From: Nostoc sp. KVJ3 | GTDB taxonomy: Bacteria; Cyanobacteriota; Cyanobacteriia; Cyanobacteriales; Nostocaceae | Assembly (NCBI RefSeq): GCF_026127265.1 | Contig: NZ_WWFG01000001.1 | Span: 558,001 to 622,000, forward strand | Reading direction: 5' to 3' | DNA: 64,000 bases | Part shown: in pieces, positions 7,897 to 16,080 of the stretch | How positions within the stretch are numbered: the stretch's first letter is position 1 | How the letters are laid out: every line of letters starts with the position of its first letter | Made by a program: the position numbers and the translations under genes | Notes under the pieces: model-generated | Seen by the model: the letters and a program-made list of their open reading frames with translations, nothing else | Told to the model about the DNA's origin: nothing | Databases searched by the model: none

Positions 7897-9783
7897 TTAG
7901 TTCTGAATCTGCCCGCGATTAGGTAAACGTTGCTGATTGCTTGGTTCTTGACGAGATTGAAGTTGAGTATATATATAGGTAACAAACGCTAAACTCAACC
8001 CAATAGCCAAGATCACACCCAAGATTCGCAAGAAATTAGGAGCAATTCTCGTTGCTAGCTGCTCATTTAGTTTTGGTTGGTAAATAGTATCATCTGATCG
8101 CACTTGTGGTCTACCTCGATTAGATGCAGGTCGCGGTTGATACAACGTTACATCTGGTGGCACTTGTGGTCTACCTTGATGAGAAGCAGGTCGCGGTTGA
8201 TACAATGTTTTATCTGGTGGTACTTGTTGCCCGCCTTGATTTGATCCAGATCGTGGTTGAAACAACGTTTTATCTGGTGGTACTTGTTGCCCACCTTGAT
8301 TAGATCCAGGTCTTGGTTGATACAACGTTTTATCTGGTGGCACTTGTTGTCCGCCTTGATTAGATGCAGGTCGTGGTTGATACAACGTTTTATCTGGTGG
8401 CACTTGTTGTCCGCCTTGATTAGATGCAGGTCGTGGTTGATACAACGTTTTATCTGGTGGCACTTGTTGTCCGCCTTGATTAGATGCAGGTCGTGGTTGA
8501 TACAACGTTACATCTGGTTTGCTGGTGTTGGGATTATTCACAGGACTCTGTTGATTTTGCTCAACTGGATTAAATTGCCTCGGAACGGTTTCGTGATTTG
8601 AACCTTGGTTGTACCCAGGCTGTAGGGAAGGAACTGTTTCCACAGATTGGTTTTGCTCAATTGGGTTAAACTGTCTGGGAACAGTTTCGTGATTTGAACC
8701 TTGATTAGATGCAGATGGAGGGCGCAGAATAGTTTCGTCGTTCGATTGTCTGGGAACAGTTTCGTGATTTGAACCTTGATTGTAAGAAGGTTGAGGTTGC
8801 CCAGTAGTCTTTTCGGGCATAATGTTAGTGCCGATGACAAACTTGGCAGCAGCTTGCAAAGCAAGATTTAGTTCTTCTACCGTTGCAAATCGGTTAGCTG
8901 GGTTCTTGTGGAGGCATTTCATCACTACCGCTTCCAATTGTACGGGTAAATCTTCACAACCTGGTTGCGATCGCAGTGGTTTCGGTGGCTCATAAGCATG
9001 AGCTAATACCCAAGAAGCTTCGCTGACATGACTACCCTTAATGCTGATTCCAAAAGGGTCGGCTGCACTCAGCATTTCATAAAGGATAATCCCTAAACTG
9101 TAAATATCACCCCTCGCATCCAGGTTTTTATCACTTTGGATTTGCTCAGGAGGTGCGTAACGAAACGTCCCAATAAAAGTACTGGTGATATTTGTAATAT
9201 TGGCATTTTCTGAAGATTCACTCCGAATTTTGGCAACACCAAAATCCAAAACCTTGACCCACTCACCCAAATCGGTAGGTACTAAAAATATATTATCTGG
9301 TTTCAGGTCACGATGAACTACCTGAATATGCTCAGTGCTTTTTGTGCCATCCCGTTGGAGAGTCACACCTTGATGGGCAAGCTGTAGACCCTTGCAAACT
9401 TGCGCCATAATTTTCACTGTCCGCTCAACAGATAGCCGCTTTTCGCGCAACAGTAGTTGTCTGAGGGTTTGCCCCCGCAAATATTCCATTACGTAAAATG
9501 GAAAGCCTTCCGGGGTAAATCCACAATCACTAATCTTCACAATGTGGTCGCTTTGCAAAGCAGCACAAACTGCCACTTCCCGCTCAAAACGCTTTCTCAT
9601 TTCTTGAGATGCCACCAGCGTATCTTTGAGCAACTTCAATGCTACCTGCTGACCTACACGGGTATCAGTTGCTAGGAAGACATCTCCCATGCCACCCCCG
9701 CCTAAGCGTCTGTCTAAACGGTATCGCTCGTTATCACCTACGAAGCGACCAATCCAAGAATTTGAGGGAGGTGGGGATTTCAT
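7897..9783 (-). CDS. Membrane-anchored serine/threonine protein kinase with repetitive linker
   Basis: 628 residues. A Hanks-type kinase domain spans about 20-310, with the Gly loop GGGGMGDVF, catalytic HRDLKPDN near 157, DFGVAK near 178 and APPEQ. A linker of about 250 residues follows, made of NHETVPRQF-type units and then 20-residue units of the PDKTLYQPRPASNQGGQQVP kind. Near residue 590 there is one hydrophobic helix (ILGVILAIGLSLAFVTYIYT) and a short tail. The kinase therefore probably faces the cytoplasm on a long flexible tether; the Thr in each repeat could be a phosphorylation site (inference). The ATG at 9783 has no strong Shine-Dalgarno. It is divergent from the Pvc16-like gene at 10225. 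Confidence 0.9.
   Translation of the reverse strand: MKSPPPSNSWIGRFVGDNERYRLDRRLGGGGMGDVFLATDTRVGQQVALKLLKDTLVASQEMRKRFEREVAVCAALQSDHIVKISDCGFTPEGFPFYVMEYLRGQTLRQLLLREKRLSVERTVKIMAQVCKGLQLAHQGVTLQRDGTKSTEHIQVVHRDLKPDNIFLVPTDLGEWVKVLDFGVAKIRSESSENANITNITSTFIGTFRYAPPEQIQSDKNLDARGDIYSLGIILYEMLSAADPFGISIKGSHVSEASWVLAHAYEPPKPLRSQPGCEDLPVQLEAVVMKCLHKNPANRFATVEELNLALQAAAKFVIGTNIMPEKTTGQPQPSYNQGSNHETVPRQSNDETILRPPSASNQGSNHETVPRQFNPIEQNQSVETVPSLQPGYNQGSNHETVPRQFNPVEQNQQSPVNNPNTSKPDVTLYQPRPASNQGGQQVPPDKTLYQPRPASNQGGQQVPPDKTLYQPRPASNQGGQQVPPDKTLYQPRPGSNQGGQQVPPDKTLFQPRSGSNQGGQQVPPDKTLYQPRPASHQGRPQVPPDVTLYQPRPASNRGRPQVRSDDTIYQPKLNEQLATRIAPNFLRILGVILAIGLSLAFVTYIYTQLQSRQEPSNQQRLPNRGQIQN
8101..8520 (-). repeat. 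Seven 60 bp tandem repeats in the kinase gene
   Basis: Seven consecutive in-frame 60 bp units. The middle units are almost identical and the outer ones diverge, a pattern of unequal crossing-over or slippage. Each encodes a 20-residue unit containing TLYQPRP. Confidence 0.95.
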
Positions 9784-10224
9784 CTGGGGGAACCCATCCT
9801 AGTTACTTTCAGGTGTTAACTTTAGTCAGAGATACTTAGCTAAATTATGATTGCTTATTTCGTAATTTAGATGAATGTCAGTAATATATATTACTTAGCA
9901 TTTATCTGATTATACTCAGCTTAACATATTAATAACTTAAAATAATGCTAGCAATTTGATAAAATGTTTAAAATTAAGACCTGTGGTAGTTGAAATTTGT
10001 TCCTAATGTGAAGTTTAGGCAAATTCTTCCCGTCCCGTTACGCTAGCGATCGCAAGTGGCACGGAAAAAGCCTTGTATTGCAATGTAGGCTTCCCCATTC
10101 CCTACTCCCTTTCATACCATGCAGATAGTCTCTGTTACGGAATATTTAAAGTTTTGCAAAATATATTCTGTCAATGTACTCTGGCGTACATGATTAATAT
10201 GTGCTATTGCCATGAGGAACGAGG
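9784..10224. other. Divergent promoter region, kinase / Pvc16-like gene
   Basis: 440 bases without a gene, AT-rich on the kinase side. A GAGGAA lies just upstream of the ATG at 10225 as ribosome binding site. The repeat GTACTCTGGCGTAC around 10179 forms a small palindrome. No clear -35/-10 pair was assigned. Confidence 0.4.
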
Positions 10225-11502
10225 ATGAGTAATGTACTCTCTATAGCCGCCGTGACAGCAGTACTAAAAGTCTTGCTGGAAAATGGCTTAGTCAGCGATC
10301 CGATCGCTGCTAGTGTTGGTGATGTGATTGTAACGGCCCTACCACCCGATCGAATTTCAGTGGAAGCTGACGAGCGCGCTCAAATCAACCTCTTTCTCTA
10401 TCAAGTAACGCAGAATCGCAATGTCGATTGGGTATCTCAGGAATTTCGGAGTAGGCATTCACGGATTAATGGAAACCCGCAATCTCCGATTCCACCACTA
10501 GCTCTTGATCTGCATTACTTGCTAACAGCCTACGGAGCCAAGGATTTTCAGGCGGAGCTTTTATTGGGCTATGCAATGCATTTATTACACAAAACACCAG
10601 CGATCGCATCGGATATTATAAAAAATAATCTGATCAATGCATCTACAACTAATACCTCAAGTGTTTTTTCGCAAGCCGTAGCCAGTGTGTCTGTATCCGA
10701 TTTAGCTGAACAAATTGGGCATATCAAATTGACTCCAGAGTTTTTTAACATGGAAGAAACTTCTAAATTATGGTCTGCTTTGCAAACCCACTATCGACCT
10801 TCAGCTACCTATTTAGCATCAATGGTATTGATTGAGAGTAGCAAACCTGAAAATTCTGAAGGTTTCTCCATGATTCCCTTGTCTCAACCAACTATAGAGC
10901 AAGTTATGCCTCTAACAAAGACCGATCGGATGATTGTTGCGGGCACAACATTAGTAATTCGTGGTAAACGGTTACGCGGTGAGATTACCCGAATCCGTTT
11001 AGGTAACACGGAGACTTTAATAGTACCTAATGATGTTAAAGAAACACAAATTAGCCTGTCAGTCCCATCGGATTTATCTGCAAGCGTCCAGGGTATCCAA
11101 GTTGTCCATCTCACAATGGGCAATGCAGGGCAAACAGATTATGTAGTTGAATCAAATGTAGCGGTTTTTGTCCTCCATCCCACAATTACGGCATTCGTTG
11201 CTCAAGTAGAAAATAACGGTGACAATTTACGCACAGCAAAAATTACCGTTAAATTTCAGCCCAAAGTTGGTAAGGCACAACGGGTAGTTTTGCTACTCAA
11301 TGAAGCGTCAGATGATAGTCCGGGAGCTTACTCTTTTTTGGTTGCACCACGCACTGAAGACACCGATGCAATTACTATTCCTATCCAAAATATCAAGCCA
11401 GGAAATTATATTGTTCGGGTGCAGGTAGATGGTGCCCAAAGTCCACTCCACAAGAATAATCAGTCTGGAGCTTATGATTCGCCACAGGTGACAATTCTAT
11501 GA
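10225..11502 (+). CDS. Pvc16-like (DUF4255) contractile injection system protein
   Basis: 425 residues. The first ~190 residues match the Pvc16_N/DUF4255 family: ALPPDRISVEADERAQINLFLYQVTQN, then PPLALDLHYLLTAYG and AELLLGYAMHLLH. The rest is beta-rich, with IPT/Ig-like character (PTIEQVMPLTKTDRMIVAGTTLVIRGKRL). In Photorhabdus PVC and Serratia AFP, protein 16 terminates the inner tube and sheath of extracellular contractile injection systems; cyanobacteria also carry such systems on thylakoids. Its stop overlaps the next start (ATGA), so it is translationally coupled to the AAA+ ATPase. No sheath, tube or baseplate gene is in this window. Confidence 0.85.
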   Translation: MSNVLSIAAVTAVLKVLLENGLVSDPIAASVGDVIVTALPPDRISVEADERAQINLFLYQVTQNRNVDWVSQEFRSRHSRINGNPQSPIPPLALDLHYLLTAYGAKDFQAELLLGYAMHLLHKTPAIASDIIKNNLINASTTNTSSVFSQAVASVSVSDLAEQIGHIKLTPEFFNMEETSKLWSALQTHYRPSATYLASMVLIESSKPENSEGFSMIPLSQPTIEQVMPLTKTDRMIVAGTTLVIRGKRLRGEITRIRLGNTETLIVPNDVKETQISLSVPSDLSASVQGIQVVHLTMGNAGQTDYVVESNVAVFVLHPTITAFVAQVENNGDNLRTAKITVKFQPKVGKAQRVVLLLNEASDDSPGAYSFLVAPRTEDTDAITIPIQNIKPGNYIVRVQVDGAQSPLHKNNQSGAYDSPQVTIL

Positions 11503-13487
11503 ATGCTACAACAAATCGCAATTGGGATGAGGCAAACTATCTCTATCTATCAGCAGCCCTAGCCTTGGTACGTGGCATTTTAGAAAATCACACGGCAAAA
11601 GAACAAAATCAACCAGAAGAGAAAAACCAAGAGCATTTACAGCAAGCGTTACAAGCAGCAGCTGCTGCTATGCCTACACCATCGGCATTGGAAAGAGTAT
11701 GCAAAATATTTAGCCTCTCACCCTTTGAACGTGATTTGTTGCTTTTGTGTGCAGGGATGGAATTGAATGGAGATTTTGCGAAATTGTGTGCTATAATGCA
11801 CGGGGATTTGCAACGAGCTTACCCAACTCTTAGTTTAGCTCTAGCCGCTTTACCTAACGTCCACTGGGATGCGATCGCTCCAAATGCTCCCTTACGTCAT
11901 TGGCGATTAATTCAAATTGGTGATGGTCATGCCCTGACTCTCAGCCCCGTCAGAATTGACGAACGAATTTTACATTATCTCACAGGCATTCAATACCTTG
12001 ACGAACGATTAGCTGGCATCATTGAACCATTACCAGAGGTTAGCGATTTAGTTCCCTCGCACCAAGATTTAGCCGAGCGAGTATCAGTAGTTTGGTCGCA
12101 AGCTTACAAGGTTAATAGCTTGCCAATCGTTCAGTTATGTGGTGTTGAAACTACTAGCAAACGTTGCATTGCCGCGACAATTTGTCAACTCCAGGGTTTA
12201 AACCTGTGGGTAATGCCCGCACAAGTGATTCCATTAGTACCTAGCGAGTTAGATAATCTCATTCGCCTATGGACTCGTGAAACGATTTTAAGTAAGTGTG
12301 CGTTACTCATAGACTGCAACGACCTGGATACTAATGATATAGCGCGGTTAAATGCGATCGCACGTTTCATCGAACGCACCCAGGGATTTTTAATAGTTAC
12401 AAGTCGGGAACGCATAGGACTAGGACAACGCCTAGTAGTTAATTTTGATGTACATCAACCAACTAGCAAAGAACAAGGTGCAGTTTGGCAAGATGCACTA
12501 GGTTCAATTGCACCGCAAATAAACGGGCAAGTTAAAACCCTAGTGGATCAGTTTAACCTCAGTGCCGCAACCATCCGGGCTGCTTGTGCAGAAGCCGCAG
12601 GACAGTTAGCCCAAACCCCAGAAAATGATATCACTAGCATTTTATGGGATGCCTGTCGTGTGCAAGCCCGTCCGCGTTTGGATGAACTCGCCCAACGGAT
12701 TGAGCCATCTGGTGATTGGGAAGATTTGGTATTACCAGAAGCACAAAAACAAATTCTCCGAGAAATTGCCGCTCATGTGCGTCAACGCAGTACTGTATAT
12801 AACAATTGGGGTTTTGCTGCCAAGAGTGCTAGAGGATTGGGAATCAGCGCCTTATTTGCAGGTGCTAGCGGCACTGGTAAAACCTTGGGGGCAGAAGTGC
12901 TAGCTCAGAAATTGCGCCTCGATCTTTATCGCATTGACCTATCATCGGTAGTTAGCAAATATATTGGCGAAACCGAGAAAAATTTGCGCCGGGTATTTGA
13001 TGCTGCTGAACAAGGCGGCGTGATTTTGTTATTCGATGAAGCTGATGCTTTATTTGGTAAACGCAGTGAAGTTAAAGATGCGCGCGATCGCTATGCCAAT
13101 ATTGAAGTTAGCTACCTATTGCAACGGATGGAAAGCTACCCAGGTTTAGCAGTGCTAACTACTAACTTGAAAAGTGCAATTGATACAGCCTTTCTGCGGC
13201 GGATTCGGTTTGTGGTGCAATTCCCCTTCCCCGATACAACACAACGAGCCGAGATTTGGCGGCGTGTTTTTCCCGCCGACACCCCAACCGCAGACTTAGA
13301 TGCTCTGCAACTAGCACGGCTAAATGTCGCTGGGGGCAATATCCGTAACATCGCCTTAAATGCAGCTTTCCTCGCCGCCGATACCGGGGAAGCAGTGCAG
13401 ATGAAACACGTATTGCGGGCTGCTCAGACAGAATATAGCAAGTTAGAGAAACCTTTAACTGATGCGGAAGTTGGAGGATGGATGTGA
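11499..13487 (+). CDS. Pvc15-like AAA+ ATPase
   Basis: 662 residues. The N-terminal ~400 residues are helical and poorly conserved. A C-terminal AAA+ module follows, with Walker A GASGTGKT near 453, Walker B LLFDEADALFG near 512, sensor 1 (VLTTNL) and the arginine region AFLRRIRF. This arrangement is that of the ATPase found next to Pvc16 in contractile injection loci (Afp15/Pvc15), thought to help assembly or loading. It overlaps the Pvc16-like gene by four bases. The only other gene nearby on the strand before the insertion sequence encodes a GUN4-domain protein, so the rest of the system must be elsewhere or absent. Confidence 0.85.
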   Translation: MNATTNRNWDEANYLYLSAALALVRGILENHTAKEQNQPEEKNQEHLQQALQAAAAAMPTPSALERVCKIFSLSPFERDLLLLCAGMELNGDFAKLCAIMHGDLQRAYPTLSLALAALPNVHWDAIAPNAPLRHWRLIQIGDGHALTLSPVRIDERILHYLTGIQYLDERLAGIIEPLPEVSDLVPSHQDLAERVSVVWSQAYKVNSLPIVQLCGVETTSKRCIAATICQLQGLNLWVMPAQVIPLVPSELDNLIRLWTRETILSKCALLIDCNDLDTNDIARLNAIARFIERTQGFLIVTSRERIGLGQRLVVNFDVHQPTSKEQGAVWQDALGSIAPQINGQVKTLVDQFNLSAATIRAACAEAAGQLAQTPENDITSILWDACRVQARPRLDELAQRIEPSGDWEDLVLPEAQKQILREIAAHVRQRSTVYNNWGFAAKSARGLGISALFAGASGTGKTLGAEVLAQKLRLDLYRIDLSSVVSKYIGETEKNLRRVFDAAEQGGVILLFDEADALFGKRSEVKDARDRYANIEVSYLLQRMESYPGLAVLTTNLKSAIDTAFLRRIRFVVQFPFPDTTQRAEIWRRVFPADTPTADLDALQLARLNVAGGNIRNIALNAAFLAADTGEAVQMKHVLRAAQTEYSKLEKPLTDAEVGGWM

Positions 13488-13694
13488 TTTTAAATTAACC
13501 TTCTATCCTAAAATTATGGTGCAAAATTAAAAAAAGTATTTGCTTGTAAGGTTTTTCAGATTTTCTATTTACACAATCAGAATAATGCTCTAATAGAAGT
13601 CTGTGGGTGTTATACAAGATGATATGACAATTATGTAGTAGCGGTTAGACTAAATTTATCCTGGGGCATTCAAAGTAATCAGAAGCATCCAAAA

Positions 13695-14360
13695 ATGGCA
13701 AAGAATAATCAGACTGTTCTGACACTAACCTTACTAATTACAGCAAGTCTTATCGGTATATTTGCTGTTTTGGGCTGGATTGGATATTCGTTAACACGGT
13801 CTAAGTCTGAGAGCAAAAGTCCAGGAAACACTGATTTAGTTAACACAACTACTAATTCTGGCTCATTGAAGCAGGTAGAAATTACCACAGCCCGCAATGT
13901 CGATTACAGTCAGTTGCAGAAATATTTACAAAACAAAGATTGGCAACAAGCAGATCGAGAAACTTACCTGAGAATGCTAGATGTTGCCGGGACTAAGGCA
14001 CAAGCAGAGGGTGCTATTAGCAAAGATGAAATGAATGCACTTTCGTGTGTTGACTTAAAAACTATTGACAAGCTTTGGAGTGCAGCCAGTGATGGGAAGT
14101 TGGGCTTTAGCGCTCAAGAAAAGATTTTGAGGGAACAAAAAAACGACTATCGCAAGATGTATGACGCGGTTGGATGGCAAACCTTAACAGGTGAGTGGCT
14201 GATTCAGTGGAACTATAATCAGCAAACTAAAAGATACGAGTATAAACCTGGCAAGGAACCAAACTTTAAAACCTTCCCCCCAGGACATCTACCAACTGTG
14301 GAGAGAGGATATAACTTTGGTGTTTCTCTAGATGTGGCACTGACGAGGTGCGGGATTTAA
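13695..14360 (+). CDS. Membrane-anchored GUN4-domain protein
   Basis: 221 residues: one N-terminal transmembrane helix (residues 9-33), a Ser/Thr/Asn-rich linker, then a GUN4 domain from about 70 (DYSQLQKYLQNKDWQQADRE, CVDLKTIDKLWS, GKLGFSAQEKI, FPPGHLPTV). The final LTRCGI matches the usual end of stand-alone GUN4 domains. GUN4 proper binds porphyrins and stimulates Mg-chelatase; membrane-anchored relatives of unknown role are common in cyanobacteria. The stop codon lies at the original convergent end of the SAM hydroxide adenosyltransferase gene, from which it is now separated by an insertion sequence. Confidence 0.85.
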   Translation: MAKNNQTVLTLTLLITASLIGIFAVLGWIGYSLTRSKSESKSPGNTDLVNTTTNSGSLKQVEITTARNVDYSQLQKYLQNKDWQQADRETYLRMLDVAGTKAQAEGAISKDEMNALSCVDLKTIDKLWSAASDGKLGFSAQEKILREQKNDYRKMYDAVGWQTLTGEWLIQWNYNQQTKRYEYKPGKEPNFKTFPPGHLPTVERGYNFGVSLDVALTRCGI

Positions 14361-14527
14361 GTTAGCACAATTTGAAGCGGTTCTTGCCAACTGGAGTTTA
14401 GACTAAAAGCGATATGAGAGAACGCAAATCAAAAGGAATTAGAGGTTAAAAATATTATCTTGTCAGCCTTAAAGCATCCTGACCTTTAACAATTATTGTG
14501 TAGTATACCTGCTCAGAAAATAATACA

Positions 14528-14608
14528 ATAATGATAATCATGAAAAGGGTGGGAGAGAAACGAGCGTCGCTCGTTTCTCTCCCACCCCCCTTATTCGATT
14601 ATCATTAT
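14528..14608. repeat. Very long hairpin in front of the transposase
   Basis: A 41 bp perfect palindrome (14547-14587; 20-base arms GGGTGGGAGAGAAACGAGCG around a single T). It is enclosed by a second perfect pair, ATAATGATAATC (14528-14539) and GATTATCATTAT (14597-14608). It could stop transcription entering the element from the GUN4 side, or be a small element nested in the IS. Confidence 0.9.
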
Positions 14609-14703
14609 CATATAATAAGCAAGAAGAAAAGGGGTGTCTGATTGAATACAGGCCCCCTTTTGGCAGAAGCTGAGAAACGAACTACCATTACTCAGATGCC
14701 AAG

Positions 14704-16011
14704 ATGAAACGTGCCAGATTAGAAGAATTCCGTCAAGCAGTCTACAAATATTTAGGCAGAGCACACGATGCAACTTTTGAGTTGACAGATGCCATATTGC
14801 TAACTAGAAATGTTTATTGCCTAGCAGAATTGTCCCTATCGCCAGTATTTAGAAGGAAGTGGCCAAGTATCTATGAGGCACTACAAGATAGTAGGCCACA
14901 GCGACAGAAATTGATGCAGCTATATATCAAACAAATCCCCGCAGAGGGACGACCATTGTTAGCAGGAGATCACACAAACTGGTCACGCCCAGATGCCGTC
15001 AGGTTGCAAGAGCGAACTTATGAGCATAGTGGCACATCCATAGCAGGAAATAAACCGATTACCATTGGTCAAGGATATAGCACAATTGCCTGGATACCTG
15101 AAAATGAGGGAAGTTGGGCATTACCATTAAGACATGAACGGATCACAAGTGCCGAAAGTCCTATTGGGAAAGCAATTTGGCAACTCAAACAGGTGTGTAA
15201 ATATTTGCCTACCAGACCGATTTCAGTTTGGGATAGTGAATATGGTTGTGCGCCTTTTATCTTAAAAACTGCGAATATTCCAGCAGATATTCTCGTTCGG
15301 TTGCGTTCAAATCTGTGTTTATGGGGTGAACCAAAAGCTTATTCGGGAAAGGGGCGACCTAAAAAGCATGGTGATAAATTTAAACTGAATGAGCCCACAA
15401 CATGGAATGAAGCAACATCTGTATTAGAAATAAATGACCCAAAATTAGGACGTGTGCGTGTGAGCTTGTGGAAAGATTTACACTTCCGTCAGGCTGCTAC
15501 ACGTCCAATGTTAATCATCAGAGTTGAACGTCTGGACGCGCAAGGTAACATGAGAGTGTCCAAACCTTTGTGGTTGGCTTGGGTAGGAGAAGAAATGCCA
15601 CCCTTAGAAGAAGTTTGGTGTCTTTACTTGCGTCGCTTTACCATTGACCACTGGTATCGCTTTTTGAAGCAGCGTCTACATTGGACTGTACCAAACTTTG
15701 GTACTCCTAAGCAAAGTGAACGGTGGAGTGACCTCATGCCTCTGATGACTTGGGAATTGTGGTTAGCCCGCGATATCGTTACTGACAATCCTTTACCTTG
15801 GCAGAAGTCTCTAGATAAATTGACCCCTGGAAGAGTTGCTCAAGCTATAGGTGGAGTTTTTGCGGCCATTGGTACTCCCACCTCTGCACCCAAACCTCGC
15901 GGAAAGTCTCCCGGTTGGCAACAAGGAAAGAAGCGTCACCGTAAAAACCGATGTCCCATTGTTAAAAAAACAGTAGCACGACCACCTAAAGAACCATCTG
16001 TTGCTGTTTAA
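14704..16011 (+). CDS. DDE transposase of the insertion sequence (IS4/IS701-like)
   Basis: 435 residues, apparently full length. An RNase H-like catalytic core is recognisable: first Asp in LLAGDHTNWSRP near 83, second Asp in VWDSEYG near 178, then a YREK-type motif near 310. That motif reads YLRRFTIDHWYRFLK, that is Y-(2)-R-(3)-D-(6)-K, with Asp where the catalytic Glu is expected. The C-terminus is Lys/Arg-rich (KRHRKNR). It matches a putative transposase type common in cyanobacteria; I am not certain of the IS family. The D-for-E change may make this copy inactive, unless the lineage uses a DDD triad. Confidence 0.9.
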   Translation: MKRARLEEFRQAVYKYLGRAHDATFELTDAILLTRNVYCLAELSLSPVFRRKWPSIYEALQDSRPQRQKLMQLYIKQIPAEGRPLLAGDHTNWSRPDAVRLQERTYEHSGTSIAGNKPITIGQGYSTIAWIPENEGSWALPLRHERITSAESPIGKAIWQLKQVCKYLPTRPISVWDSEYGCAPFILKTANIPADILVRLRSNLCLWGEPKAYSGKGRPKKHGDKFKLNEPTTWNEATSVLEINDPKLGRVRVSLWKDLHFRQAATRPMLIIRVERLDAQGNMRVSKPLWLAWVGEEMPPLEEVWCLYLRRFTIDHWYRFLKQRLHWTVPNFGTPKQSERWSDLMPLMTWELWLARDIVTDNPLPWQKSLDKLTPGRVAQAIGGVFAAIGTPTSAPKPRGKSPGWQQGKKRHRKNRCPIVKKTVARPPKEPSVAV

Positions 16012-16080
16012 TACCCAAGATTCTTCATACTTTTGCTAAGTCTCTGATTAACTCAGCCCTGCTGGGTCATTTTCCATTGC

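Noticed and set aside
8101..8520. Regular 60 bp repeats resembling a CRISPR array
   Set aside because: There are no unique spacers; the repeats are contiguous, in frame and encode a protein linker.
8257..8601. Plus-strand 114-codon frame opposite the kinase gene
   Set aside because: It is only the mirror of the 60 bp repeats; the translation is a repetitive WLIQRFIWWHLL pattern with no ribosome binding site.
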